NCBI GenBank assembly: GCA_014904845.1
Contig: MU119235.1
Coordinates: 6,138-70,137, forward strand
DNA from: Acephala macrosclerotiorum
Taxonomy: Eukaryota > Ascomycota > Leotiomycetes > Helotiales > Mollisiaceae
DNA length: 64,000 nucleotides
Direction: 5' to 3'
Position numbers and translations under genes: made by a program. Under the pieces are notes generated by a model, which made no database searches, was not told the DNA's origin, and was given only the letters and a program-made list of their open reading frames with translations. Positions 55,161 to 64,000 of this stretch are shown here, in pieces (the first letter of the stretch is position 1; each line of letters starts with the position of its first letter).

Positions 55161-56813
55161 TTAGAGGGAGGACTGGGGAAATGAGCCATGGATGTCCGCA
55201 ACCATTCTCAAAGCTACCACCTCGTCCCAAAGTGTTTTGCAAGGCTTTTCGTGAACAGGCCCAACCCACCACAAAGTCTCAAGTCTTCCTCTTACCAGTT
55301 CCCAATCCAAAATGCTCAAGCGAGCAGTCAACTTCTCTAGTTGTGACACAAACCAAACTTTATCCTCCCCCTTCCTCGCCGAGATACCGCTCATAAATAA
55401 AAGCCACACCACCAAACTTCCCTCTCGTTCGTTCCACATCTGTATCCCTAGCACCAGTTCTTTGAGTCTCCTTAACAATTTTGCTGGTCCAACGGCTGAA
55501 AATGGAAACTCCTGTGGAGTAGCTTGAACATAAAGCAGAGCACCAATTCTCAATGTCTCATCTAGCACCTGTCTCTCTTCATCTTGGCTGTTGCACTTCC
55601 CAAGGTCACGCAGCAACGAGTACCGCAACGTATAGGCATGCTTCTGCCACGAAACCTGCTGAGCTCCAATACATATTGTCGAGCTCGCCAAAATACGGGA
55701 AACCACAATAGACAGGCTATGCATATATGCCAGCGCATCATGAAGCTCCTCCGAAATAGGCAACGTATTCAGCAGCGCCGCCATCGCCTCACCCCTCTCT
55801 TTCGGTGGCTCCTTATACCGCGAAGGAATATCCGGCAACGAATTCTCCCTGTCAAAGAACGGTGGTTCGATAAAATCCACAGCCCCCAAGAGATCTGCAC
55901 GATGCAACTTCAACTGAATCCCAACCTCCATCTTCGTAAGTCCGCCTTTCAGATCCACCATCTGTTTCAATCCCGACATATGGATCCTCCATCCCTCAGT
56001 ATTTCCCCTTATAGCTTCCGTGATAGCTAAACAACTCACAGCCCTAACATTCTCTTCCACAAATTCAAAAGCTGACTTCTTCCCATTTAGGAAGATGCGA
56101 TCGATTCTTTGTTTAATGATCGTGATGCTTTTCCCGCCGTGTTCCATGGCTTCTTGGTTCTCACTGCAGTTGGAGCCGGTGATGAGATCGGCGTATACGC
56201 AAGTGATGTATAACAAAGCGTGGAACAAGGCCCCGTCTCGGAGAGCGGAGTCGAACCAAGCCACTGGGCTGATAGGATTGACTCGGAAGGAGCTGACGAG
56301 AGGGTACATCGCGTCTCCGAGGGCAGTGATGCGGTAGAGATACGGCGATAGATGTGGGTGAGGATCCATTCCTTGGGTTGGAAAAGTTGGTGCTGACAAA
56401 TATTTGCGAGATATAGCGACGGCTGCTTCCTCGGCATTTAGGGAAATTGAACCTCCGCAGTCGAATCCTTCTCCTCCAGTGCTTTGAGAATGGGAAGCTG
56501 GTGTATCCTCCGAGGAAGAGGCTTCTCTTTCTCGTTGCAACCTCTTCCGGCGTGTGGAGTCTCGCACAACATGGCCGCGGACGAGTCGTCTGACATCTGG
56601 ATCTCTGTTTCTTCCTGGTGCTGTGCTATTGACAAAGGCAAATTCCTGGGGTAGTGCTTTCTTTGGTCGGCTAGGGATGATGTTTGCTTGATGTGTCGCG
56701 GCAGAAACTGACTGTGCTGAAAGGCTTACAGTAAAGTGGGAAGTAGACTTTGGCGGTATGTACTGAGTGGTGCTCATTGGGCCCTCTGCTAATGTGGAAG
56801 GCAAACTCATCAT
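55161..56813 (-). CDS. Fungal transcription-factor-like protein (no zinc cluster)
   Basis: A single-exon frame of 550 residues. The N-terminal ~100 residues contain the fungal signature FAFVNSTAPGRNRDPDVRRL with VRGHVVRDSTRRKRLQ. That basic block is found at the start of a large family of fungal proteins whose C-terminal region resembles the middle-homology region of Zn2Cys6 regulators. The helical body includes WFDSALRDGALFHALLYITC, AVSCLAITEAIRGNTEGWRI and HMSGLKQMVDLKGGL. No Cys6 zinc cluster is present, so direct DNA binding is doubtful. The first three Met codons are at 56813, 56810 and 56777; the third (MSTTQYIPPK) is a good alternative start. The role is inferred from family resemblance only. 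Confidence 0.8.
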   Translation of the reverse strand: MMSLPSTLAEGPMSTTQYIPPKSTSHFTVSLSAQSVSAATHQANIIPSRPKKALPQEFAFVNSTAPGRNRDPDVRRLVRGHVVRDSTRRKRLQREREASSSEDTPASHSQSTGGEGFDCGGSISLNAEEAAVAISRKYLSAPTFPTQGMDPHPHLSPYLYRITALGDAMYPLVSSFRVNPISPVAWFDSALRDGALFHALLYITCVYADLITGSNCSENQEAMEHGGKSITIIKQRIDRIFLNGKKSAFEFVEENVRAVSCLAITEAIRGNTEGWRIHMSGLKQMVDLKGGLTKMEVGIQLKLHRADLLGAVDFIEPPFFDRENSLPDIPSRYKEPPKERGEAMAALLNTLPISEELHDALAYMHSLSIVVSRILASSTICIGAQQVSWQKHAYTLRYSLLRDLGKCNSQDEERQVLDETLRIGALLYVQATPQEFPFSAVGPAKLLRRLKELVLGIQMWNEREGSLVVWLLFMSGISARKGEDKVWFVSQLEKLTARLSILDWELVRGRLETLWWVGPVHEKPCKTLWDEVVALRMVADIHGSFPQSSL

Positions 56814-57682
56814 TCTTGCAATCTGAAGGGTTGTTCACAATCTGGAGGCTCAACTTGAGAGAGGCTGGTAGGATTCGTGTTACGATGACATTTACAGGAA
56901 TTTCACCTTTGTCATCCATCAGAATCTTACTTCTGTCGAGTTTCCGGTATTTGAGTATCGGGCTTTGTTTGTCAGCGGTCGTTGCATGGTGGCTAAAGGG
57001 ACTGGGTCGGGTCATTCTCGGCTAGGAGAAAGGGGCATGGATGCAGGGATTGATTACTCAACATCACTACAACACTTAGCAAGGTTGGAACTCTTTTTAT
57101 CCCAAGACACCCTCCATCATTTGGTACAGTTAGATGCCAGGTGCGTCTCTATATTGCAGCTTACAATAGTGTTGTAACCTCAATTGAGGCCGGCAGCGCG
57201 GGGTTGGTGAAATTAAGCAAACGGGCCTCCATTCAGCTCTTGATATAAGATAGCCGACCTAGCATTTACTTCTGTTGAACGCCTCTTTGGATTCTAATGA
57301 TATGCATGTTTGAACTTTCTGCTAGATACAAGTGTTTGCATAGAGTCTGGACATCAGCTCTCGCGTCAAAGGCCATGCCAAAAACAAAGCTTTCTAACAG
57401 ACTGGCGCTTGCCTTTCTGTATCCTTGCTCCTGATGCCAAAATAGTTTGAACGTCGTACTTTGTTACACTATATTTGCCTTGCTTTCAGATTAATCATGA
57501 AGCCTCCATTGGAATTGTTCGGTGATTTTGTCGATATTGCTTATTTTCTAGACAACCAAACACTCATTGCAACGCTTTTAAAGGGGTCAGCTCCTGTTCA
57601 ACTCCTTTTCCTCGAGGTGCCCCTGCCATCCCCTTTCTCGGCGAAATGCAAAGACTATCCCAATGCTGTTCTGGACAAGCTC
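56814..57682. other. Intergenic region, no supported gene
   Basis: Short frames only. The best (Met at 57497, 64 residues, ending just inside the tandem duplication at 57691) has no recognisable feature. Confidence 0.35.
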
Positions 57683-57998
57683 AAGTCGTGAACTGGAGTA
57701 GTTTCTTATAGTAAAGCATAAGTCGCAAGCTCTCTCTTCTTTACTTTCCTATTTGCAAGCAGGTTAGGTCGTTTTTGTTTTGACAGACAATTTAAAGCTC
57801 AAAATGTAAGTAAGGTCCTCTATATAGAGGCATAACTGGTAAGTCGTGAACTTGGATCAAGTCCTGTGACAGGTAAAAGTCACGAGCACTCTTTCTTTCT
57901 ATTTTCAATACTAGCGAGCGGGACGGGCCGTTCTTATCCCGATGGACAATTTGAAGAGCAGAATATAGGAAACTATTTAGCGAGCCGTAGCTTCAACG
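57683..57998 (+). repeat. Diverged tandem duplication, about 158 bases per unit
   Basis: Two head-to-tail units start with AAGTCGTGAAC at 57683 and 57841. Alignable blocks include AAGTCGCAAGCTCTC versus AAGTCACGAGCACTC and GACAGACAATTTAAAGCTCA versus GATGGACAATTTGAAGAGCA. The second unit lies 290-445 bases before the start of the Q/P-rich gene, within its probable promoter. Confidence 0.65.
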
Positions 57999-58285
57999 AG
58001 CTCTCGACGAGGCTGGCCAATACCTATTTAAATCCGAACTGGGCGCACAACTCCTAACTTTCGACACACACTTTTCGCATTCGATCTTCGTCTACCCACC
58101 CCGGCAGAACTATCTTGAACAATCTTGCAATTGCCAGGTCGTTCACTTGCTATTTACAACAAAGGACAAGCATCGCATTCCAAATTCCAAAGTCTGCGGC
58201 CCTTGTCCACTGCGGATCACACTCATTGTCCGCGTCAACCTTATCTGCTTGCACCGTTACCCTTGATCGTCGCTGCCTCCTGGCT

Positions 58286-59980
58286 ATGGACCCACCAAAT
58301 CATCCTCTGGCGGAAGGTCCAATGGACGGACAGTATGTTCCTTCCCAATCTGGCTGGAACAATGTCCAGAACCAGGACATGTCGGGCGGCTCGACTTCTC
58401 GCAACCAATTCCAACGCCCACCTCAACATCAGCACTTATACCATCCACAGCCGTCCTCCTCACCGCAGACAATGGGGAATATGTATCCCTATCAACAACC
58501 ACCTCCTGTAGGGTACCAACAATTCGGGTACCAAGAGCCGTCATACCCGGTTCAGACAATGGGAATGGGAATTGGTATACCACATAATCCCGGGTATTTG
58601 CCGAACCACTTCCTAGCGGCACCTTCGGGGTGGAGCGGCCCGAATGGAGGGTATCGGAACAGCCTCATGACCGATATGCTCCCACCCCCTCCCGAGTATC
58701 GGCAGCAGAGATCGGGTTCTTTCTATCAACACCACGAACAAGTTCTGCCACCACGAGAGTTGATCCTCCCCTCGTACCACTCAGAGACAAGAGCAACACA
58801 GAACGAATACCAACAATATCTTGAGATGCCACGACAACCAGCAAAGAGAAAGGGCGGCGAGGACATAGCTCTACCTCCCTCCAAAATCCCAGCCCAAGGT
58901 CAAGCCTCAGGTGCAAAGCCTCGAGCCCAAGAACAGGAGACTACTACACCTCAGTTGGAGTTTCCCTTCTCCTATCTACCAACCTTCTCCAGCAAGGATA
59001 CAGCTTCGCAAGCTTCGGGTTCGCAATTGCAAGATACTCAAGCCCAACATGCTCAAGCCTATGAGCCAATACCCCGCACGTACGACGCGTTCTGGTCCAA
59101 GACCGCTACCTACTCTTCCCCAACTCCCAGTCTCCCCTCTTCAGACCCGAGTCCACAGCTGGAGAGTCAACAATTGCAATCGCAACAAGGTCAAGGTCAG
59201 AAGACTCAGGGCCAGAAAGCTCAAGGTCGAAAGGGTCAATCGCAAATCCCGCCATTTCAACCACCTGAGCTTCCACAACCGCAACACCGACCCCAGCAGG
59301 TCCAAGGCCAGAAGAGACGAGGTAGAAAGTCACAAAGTCAAGGTCAAGGTCAAGGTCAAAAGGCTCAATCTCCACGACTTCCAACACCTCAACTATCTCA
59401 ATCACCTCAACTCCCACCTCAACAGACCGAAGGTCAATTCCAGTACTATCAGCTTCTGAACCAATCACCTCGGCAGTCTCAATCGCCACAACTCCGACCG
59501 CAACAGACTCAAGGCCAATTTCAATACCAACCACCTCAAGGTCAAGGTCAATCACCTCAACCCCCAAAGCCCAAGCGCGGTCGCCCACCCATCGTACGCT
59601 CTCCAAAGCCTGCCCCTGACGTTGCTCAAGCCCCTATAACCGCAGCCGCTCATCAACCAGCTTATGCACCAGCCTACTCATCAGTCTACGCTCCACCAGT
59701 ACTCCACCCACACGACAGCGCCTGCTGCCCCAACGGTGTCCAAAGCGAATTCTGTCGACAAGGCATGATGTTCCGAGCCCGTCCCCTGACTCCAGTCCCT
59801 CAACCGTTCCCGGAGCTGCATGAGATTTCGGATACCCAGAGATTCGTACCTGATGGAGAGGGAGGATGGTTTGATCTTGCTGAGTTGGGTCATAATTGGG
59901 AGTGGAAGGCCTATACTGATAAGGAGGATTTGAAGTTGATGTTGGCGCTGAAGAGAGCAGGACTGGATGGGATGTTGTGA
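58286..59980 (+). CDS. Gln/Pro-rich protein with an AT-hook
   Basis: A single-exon protein of 564 residues starting MDPPNHPLAEGPMDGQYVPS. Most of it is disordered: Gln, Pro, Tyr and Ser-rich with prion-like composition in the first 200 residues. Repeats built on QGQ and SQSPQL units run from about 290 to 425, coded partly by pure CAAGGT hexamers near 59338-59360. A KRRGRKSQ patch near 345 and KRGRPPIVRSPKP near 429 match the AT-hook core Arg-Gly-Arg-Pro, suggesting binding to the minor groove of AT-rich DNA. The C-terminal ~100 residues are better ordered (DTQRFVPDGEGGWFDLAELG, then HNWEWKAYTDKEDLKLML). An earlier in-frame ATG at 58115 would add 57 residues of leader-like sequence. Probably a nuclear regulator; inference only. 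Confidence 0.75.
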   Translation: MDPPNHPLAEGPMDGQYVPSQSGWNNVQNQDMSGGSTSRNQFQRPPQHQHLYHPQPSSSPQTMGNMYPYQQPPPVGYQQFGYQEPSYPVQTMGMGIGIPHNPGYLPNHFLAAPSGWSGPNGGYRNSLMTDMLPPPPEYRQQRSGSFYQHHEQVLPPRELILPSYHSETRATQNEYQQYLEMPRQPAKRKGGEDIALPPSKIPAQGQASGAKPRAQEQETTTPQLEFPFSYLPTFSSKDTASQASGSQLQDTQAQHAQAYEPIPRTYDAFWSKTATYSSPTPSLPSSDPSPQLESQQLQSQQGQGQKTQGQKAQGRKGQSQIPPFQPPELPQPQHRPQQVQGQKRRGRKSQSQGQGQGQKAQSPRLPTPQLSQSPQLPPQQTEGQFQYYQLLNQSPRQSQSPQLRPQQTQGQFQYQPPQGQGQSPQPPKPKRGRPPIVRSPKPAPDVAQAPITAAAHQPAYAPAYSSVYAPPVLHPHDSACCPNGVQSEFCRQGMMFRARPLTPVPQPFPELHEISDTQRFVPDGEGGWFDLAELGHNWEWKAYTDKEDLKLMLALKRAGLDGML

Positions 59981-60259
59981 GGGAAGATGGAGAGGGACAT
60001 GCTGGGAGGGATATGCAGGGACGAATGATGAACAGATATGAAGATGAAGGAAAGGAAGAATACGTACACAGTGAATATTAGGGAAGGGTATGGAAGAGAG
60101 TCTTGTACTAGGCATAGTACTTGGCGAGGGACATGAGTAGATAAGGAATGATACCCATTTGCATTTTTGAACTCGTTCTTGAATGCCCGTGCTCTTTTGA
60201 GAACTTGCCCTGTGTCATAAATGCTCTCGTTAACCTGGTTTTCAAAACGAATTTGCATT

Positions 60260-60327
60260 TAATAGCCGGTTAGCCTCTTTTGCTCGCTTTGTGAGCGAAG
60301 CGAGTAAAGGAGGCTAACCGGCTATTA
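60260..60327. repeat. 68-base near-perfect palindrome inside repeat unit 1
   Basis: Two 30-base arms (60260-60289 and 60298-60327) flank an 8-base centre TGTGAGCG. The arms differ at two positions and the outer 18 bases (TAATAGCCGGTTAGCCTC) pair perfectly. Unit 2 of the surrounding tandem repeat lacks this segment at the matching position, so it looks like an insertion bounded by TA-type sequence. Confidence 0.8.
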
Positions 60328-60330
60328 TAC

Positions 60331-60366
60331 TCGAAGGTGAGGGGAATTCAGGAAACTCACCTTCGA
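60331..60366 (+). repeat. Hairpin 1, 11-base stem
   Basis: Stem TCGAAGGTGAG at 60331-60341 pairs with CTCACCTTCGA at 60356-60366 around a 14-base loop beginning GGGAATTC. It is followed by a run of T, as in an intrinsic-terminator-like or small-RNA-like structure, though no such role is known for fungi. Confidence 0.75.
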
Positions 60367-60466
60367 TTTTTTGACCAAATCTTGATTATCCCACCTCTTT
60401 TGAGGACTTTTCCTTCTAGTTAAGTACTTTCGTTGACTTGGATTTCAAACGGCTTTGCGTTCATAC

Positions 60467-60503
60467 ACGAAAGTGAGGGGAATTCCAGGACACTCACTTT
60501 CGT
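60467..60503 (+). repeat. Hairpin 2, 11-base stem
   Basis: Stem ACGAAAGTGAG at 60467-60477 pairs with CTCACTTTCGT at 60493-60503 around a 15-base loop beginning GGGAATTC. Two stem pairs differ from hairpin 1 and both differences are compensated on the other arm. Confidence 0.75.
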
Positions 60504-60672
60504 TTTTCTGAACCCAATCTACGCTGTCCCTAGTCATTTGAGAACTTACCCTACCCCACAAGTCCTCTTCTCAATACGGCTTCTTCACCTGCACTGTATT
60601 GTACCATTTGGGTCAAGAAAATAGATCATTCCTAAACATTTTACAATCTTAAAAGATAGAAAGCATATCACC

Positions 60673-62135
60673 TCAAACTTTAATAACAATCTTTCCCACG
60701 ACACTATACCCCATACTCCTCTCAAACGCCTTCTTCGCATCCTCCCACTCAAATACCTCTTTCAACGGGTGTAACTTATGCTCGTTTGTTATTTGGAGGA
60801 GTTTTTTGATGTGAGTGCTGTTGAAGCCTAGTACGCCTTTCACTATTTTTCATCAACATCCTCCTCGACGACCAAGAAGAAAGCAAAAGGGGGAGGAGAG
60901 AAGAAAGGGGAGGGAGGAGAACGTGGGGGGGAAGAGGAAAGAGCACGAACCTATCTTCCCACCATACAAAATCCCCGTCACGATGCTTTGGACCTTACTC
61001 TCGACTCCCTGATCCAAGAATCCAATCAAACTCACCAACCCACCCTGTCTCGCAGCCCGCAAACTATTCTCCAAATCTCCCGCAACATCGAGGACGTGAT
61101 CTACACCTCGGCCGTTGGTGAGGCGGATGGCTTCAGTGGCCCAGTCGGGTGTTGTTTTGTAGTTGATGGTGTGTGTTGCTCCGAGCTTTTTTGCGATTTC
61201 GAGTTTGGCGTCGGACGAGGAGGTGGAGATTACGGTTAGGCCAGAGGCGTGTGCGAGCTGGTGGGAGTGTCAGTGAGGACTCGTGGGCAAGAGCTAGGAT
61301 ATTGTTTGGTGGTGTGTGAAGCGTCTGGGACGAGAGAAGAGGGAGAAAGGAGTTGGGAGGAGAGAGTGGAAACCAAACCTGGATCAGAGCACAACTAACA
61401 CCCCCCGTCCCTTGCGTCAAAATCGTCATGCCGGGCTTTATCTCCATCGGTCCAAAAAACAGCGAATTCACAGCCGTAGCACCAGCCGCAGGCAAAGCAG
61501 CTACTTCTTCGAAAGACAAATGCTCCGGAGCTTTGAACAACTCTGCATCTTCCTATCAAACTATTAGCTTACCGTCCCTCGAAACTGAGAGAAAAAGGGA
61601 GAATTACAAAGACACCGAACTGCCTCAACATCCCCTGATCAGGCCCAGCTCCCCGTCCATGCATATCATGCAGACTAGGTGGTGCTTCTTGATCTGTATA
61701 TCCGGGGAGGGGGTGCATGAGAACTCGATCTCCCACTTTCCATGCTGAATCTTTGCCAACACCTACCACTTCACCTGTTCCGTCGGCACAGGGGGAGAGG
61801 CCTTCGATGTTGTTTACTGGGTAGATTGGATCTTTGAAGTCCGTTAGCTGTTATTATTGTGAAAGCGTTGTGTTGGGTGGATGAAGTGGTGGAAGAGGGT
61901 GAAGAGAGTGATGAAGGGAAGAAGGGAAGGGGAGGGAGGACGTACCATGAGCAATAACCATCACATCTCGAGCATTGATAGAAGCGGCTTTGATTCTCAC
62001 AAGGACTTGTTTTGGTCCAAGATCCTTTGCTGAAGGAGTGAGTACGGAGGTGTTGAGGTGGAGATGATCCAATGCTTCGAGTGATTTCCAGCTCTTGGTG
62101 GGCGCTTTCTTGATTTGCCATGCTTGGGAAGTCAT
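60673..62135 (-). CDS. MDR family NAD(P)H-dependent reductase (quinone-oxidoreductase-like)
   Basis: Minus-strand exons 62135-61946, 61831-61608, 61552-61379, 61257-60951 and 60842-60673 give 354 residues. Medium-chain dehydrogenases/reductases transfer hydride from NAD(P)H to quinones, enones or carbonyls. Seen: an N-terminal GroES-like part (KQVLVRIKAASINARDVMVI, then SPCADGTGEVVGVGKDSAWK and VGDRVL); the nucleotide-binding region ILTQGTGGVS, after AALPAAGATAVNSLFF; the strand-loop LTVISTSSSDAKLEIAKKLG with ATHTINY; and a C-terminal NEHKLHPLKEVFEWEDAKKA with YSVVGKIVIKV. The zinc-ligand cysteines of alcohol dehydrogenases are absent, so it is a non-zinc member. Introns are 55-121 bases; the first junction uses the AG of CAAAG, which restores the family sequence better than the nearer CAG. 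The substrate is unknown. Confidence 0.9.
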
Positions 62136-64000
62136 TTTTCTAGAGAGTTTGAAAGAACTTGTGAATGAGTTTCAGATTCTGGCTGATGAATGAGAAAAGG
62201 GTGGAGTTGGTGCTGGAGAGAATTGATGGTCGTGAGTGATTTGTTCTTATACTCGATGCTTGGTGGAATTCCGCTCGCTGCTCTCCCAGAGAAGAGATTA
62301 TAAATCTTTGTTTGAAAGCATGATGATCTTTATTCTGACACTTTCTGACACTCTTGAAAACAAGTCCACAGTATTGCACAAAGCTCCGTTTGAACGTATA
62401 TCTCTTGACATTATCATTCGCCAGCGAGTGGAACTCCGCCGGGCGAGAAGAGAAACGTGACGAGTGAAGCAGAATGATTATATATCAGTAATCATGAACG
62501 CTCGCTTGGTTGAGGAGCCTCCTTACTGAAGGAGAGGGTAAGTCTATGCAATTGGCTAGAAGACTCGAGGTGTAGCAACTGTTCGAAGACATAATGAGCA
62601 GGCGAGTCAGGTGATCGGCATGATTATGCATCAAGCCGCCGTCTTATCTTGCTTCTCTGATGCTAGCGCCACTTGGAGACCATGATATTCTCACGCTCTT
62701 TTCAAGTACAGAAGCCAGGAAAGATGATGCAGAAGCCGACAGTGAGGTCTAACAACACTAGTCAGCATGTGAAGGTCACGCCTCGCCTCGGCAAGATACT
62801 CGATTAAACTTCCCGCCCCTCAAACTTCTCCTTCCGTCGACCAGCAAAGCGGAAGATCAAACGAAACAATTCAAGTCTCGATGCCTCAATATTCCAAGCT
62901 TAAAACCGGGAATTCTGGATGGAGATATCGTCGCGGCAGCTGACGATTCCAAATTACACTTCTCCACAACAAACTTCTTTATCAGATTCTGGGTTGCTTG
63001 GCAGACGATCCCCCTGAAGCATCATGACTCTTTGGAAATGATGAAACACAAACTGGAGAAGGAAACGCACGACATGCGGATCTTTTTGTGATTTATTTAG
63101 GAACGATTCATCGACGACTGCGGGCCTGGATGATGTGATCGTTCAGGGGGGTTGGAGAGATTGAGAGCCAAAAGGAATTCTGGCCAGAGGTGGCAGAATT
63201 ATTGGATTTGGGAAAAAAGGACCCGCGTTGTACTTGTACAATGGCGGAGGGAGGCGTCCGATATACAAGGGAAACCCGTTACTAAAAACGTTGTTCCGTC
63301 TTTTCAAAATATCAAAATGTGGAAGAGGCTGCGACGACAGGTCTAGGCGGCTCATATTGAATTTTCCTCATTGGGCGAAGTTGATCAGAAAAAAATTATG
63401 ATGCTCGAGCTCGAGGCATCGCAGGCTGTGTCATCGAGGATCAGATACTCGCATCCGGATAGTCTTTTAAAATTATGCACGAGATTGGTTCGAGATTCGA
63501 GATTTCGACCTTCTGGCCAAGCCTCCCTCGGACATTCGGGAACAAAGTGGATTCTCAGCGCCAGGAGAGAAACTCACGATCTGATATGAGATCCTGATTC
63601 GTTCGATTGACGATTGGGCACCTCCCAGAATCCGGATAGAGTAAGGACTGCAACTTAGTAAGAGCCCGGTATCGTGAACATCGAGTTTTTAATCGTTCTG
63701 AATTCTCTTCGAGTTTGACACCGTTTTTACGCACCTATCCTTTTCAGATATGGTGAATTCAGGGGTAAGAACACATGGCCAAGGCGTTGAGAATGAAGAT
63801 TGCGATCTCTGACGAATGAGATAGCTTCGCAGTCTTTCTCCATTCGGGAGGATGACTTCGTCAAAGGTCCTTACCCCTGAGTCAGAAGCCATCAGATGGC
63901 GGATCATTGGATGATGGGTACGAGAACAGTCTGATGTCAAAGTCCGGGGGCGCTTCGCTTCCTTGAGCGCTAGTCGGGATTGATGACGCCTGGGTTTTGT
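62136..64000. other. Intergenic region to the window end, no gene seen
   Basis: Only short open frames on both strands without protein-like features. The first few hundred bases are the promoter side of the reductase gene. Confidence 0.45.

Larger units (their letters stand above)
60176..60578 (+). repeat. Diverged tandem repeat, 2.5 units of about 135 bases
   Basis: Each unit begins with CTTTTGAG(A/G)ACTT-like sequence, continues with a CTTTCGTTGACTTGG or CTCTCGTTAACCTGG block, and ends with a hairpin. The third unit stops after TTTGAGAACTTACCCT. The first unit is longer only because of the palindrome at 60260-60327. Confidence 0.65.
59981..60672. other. Convergent intergenic region with structured repeats
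   Basis: Lies between two convergent 3' ends. It contains about 2.5 diverged tandem units (roughly 60176-60373, 60374-60510, 60511-60578), two related hairpins and an inserted palindrome, listed separately. Confidence 0.6.

Overview
The window looks like nuclear DNA of a filamentous ascomycete. Genes are interrupted by short introns (about 45-120 bases, mostly GTAAGT-like donors and CTAAC/CTAAT-like branch sites). Several proteins are typical of Pezizomycotina: a STAND protein with a fungal helical N-terminus, a 'fungal-specific transcription factor' type protein, a BimE/Apc1 orthologue and an OTT_1508-like deaminase. Leotiomycetes is my guess; the sequence does not prove a class. No rRNA, CRISPR, bacterial operon or complete autonomous transposon was seen. 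Gene models were spliced by hand, using frame continuity across each GT..AG pair.

Layout. 0-8 kb: an unrecognised five-exon gene (866-3259), a possible tiny gene at 4.4 kb, a G-rich minisatellite and AT-rich patch near 4.75-5.0 kb, then a MarR-GNAT fusion gene (6604-7908). 8-12.7 kb: a disrupted or many-exon F-box/Cys-rich gene (8314-9833), then about 2.9 kb without a gene that contains a small MITE-like element. 12.7-23 kb is housekeeping-rich: a RasGAP, an OTT_1508-like deaminase, a GMC oxidoreductase, and a head-to-head pair of an ankyrin protein and a mitochondrial AUH-type enoyl-CoA hydratase. 23.4-24.3 kb: a decayed unknown gene. 24.9-29 kb: a long membrane/coiled-coil protein whose frame breaks in an A run, and an LEA-like mitochondrial protein. 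29.8-34.6 kb: a Sec7-PH Arf GEF. 34.6-39 kb: gene-poor, with glycosidase-like relics. 39-43 kb: an acidic membrane protein and a diverged ketopantoate-reductase-like protein. 43.4-46.6 kb: a NACHT STAND gene broken by a frameshift. 47.7-53.6 kb: Apc1. 54.6-62.1 kb: a GFA-fold protein, a transcription-factor-like protein, a Q/P-rich AT-hook protein and an MDR reductase. 62.1-64 kb: nothing convincing.

Conserved cell-biology genes (RasGAP, Arf GEF, Apc1) alternate with accessory or decaying loci. The genes are not an obvious functional cluster. The most unusual items are the MarR-GNAT fusion, the covarying hairpin repeats with an inserted near-perfect 68-bp palindrome at 60.2-60.5 kb, the two-copy MITE-like element, and three loci with clear frame damage.
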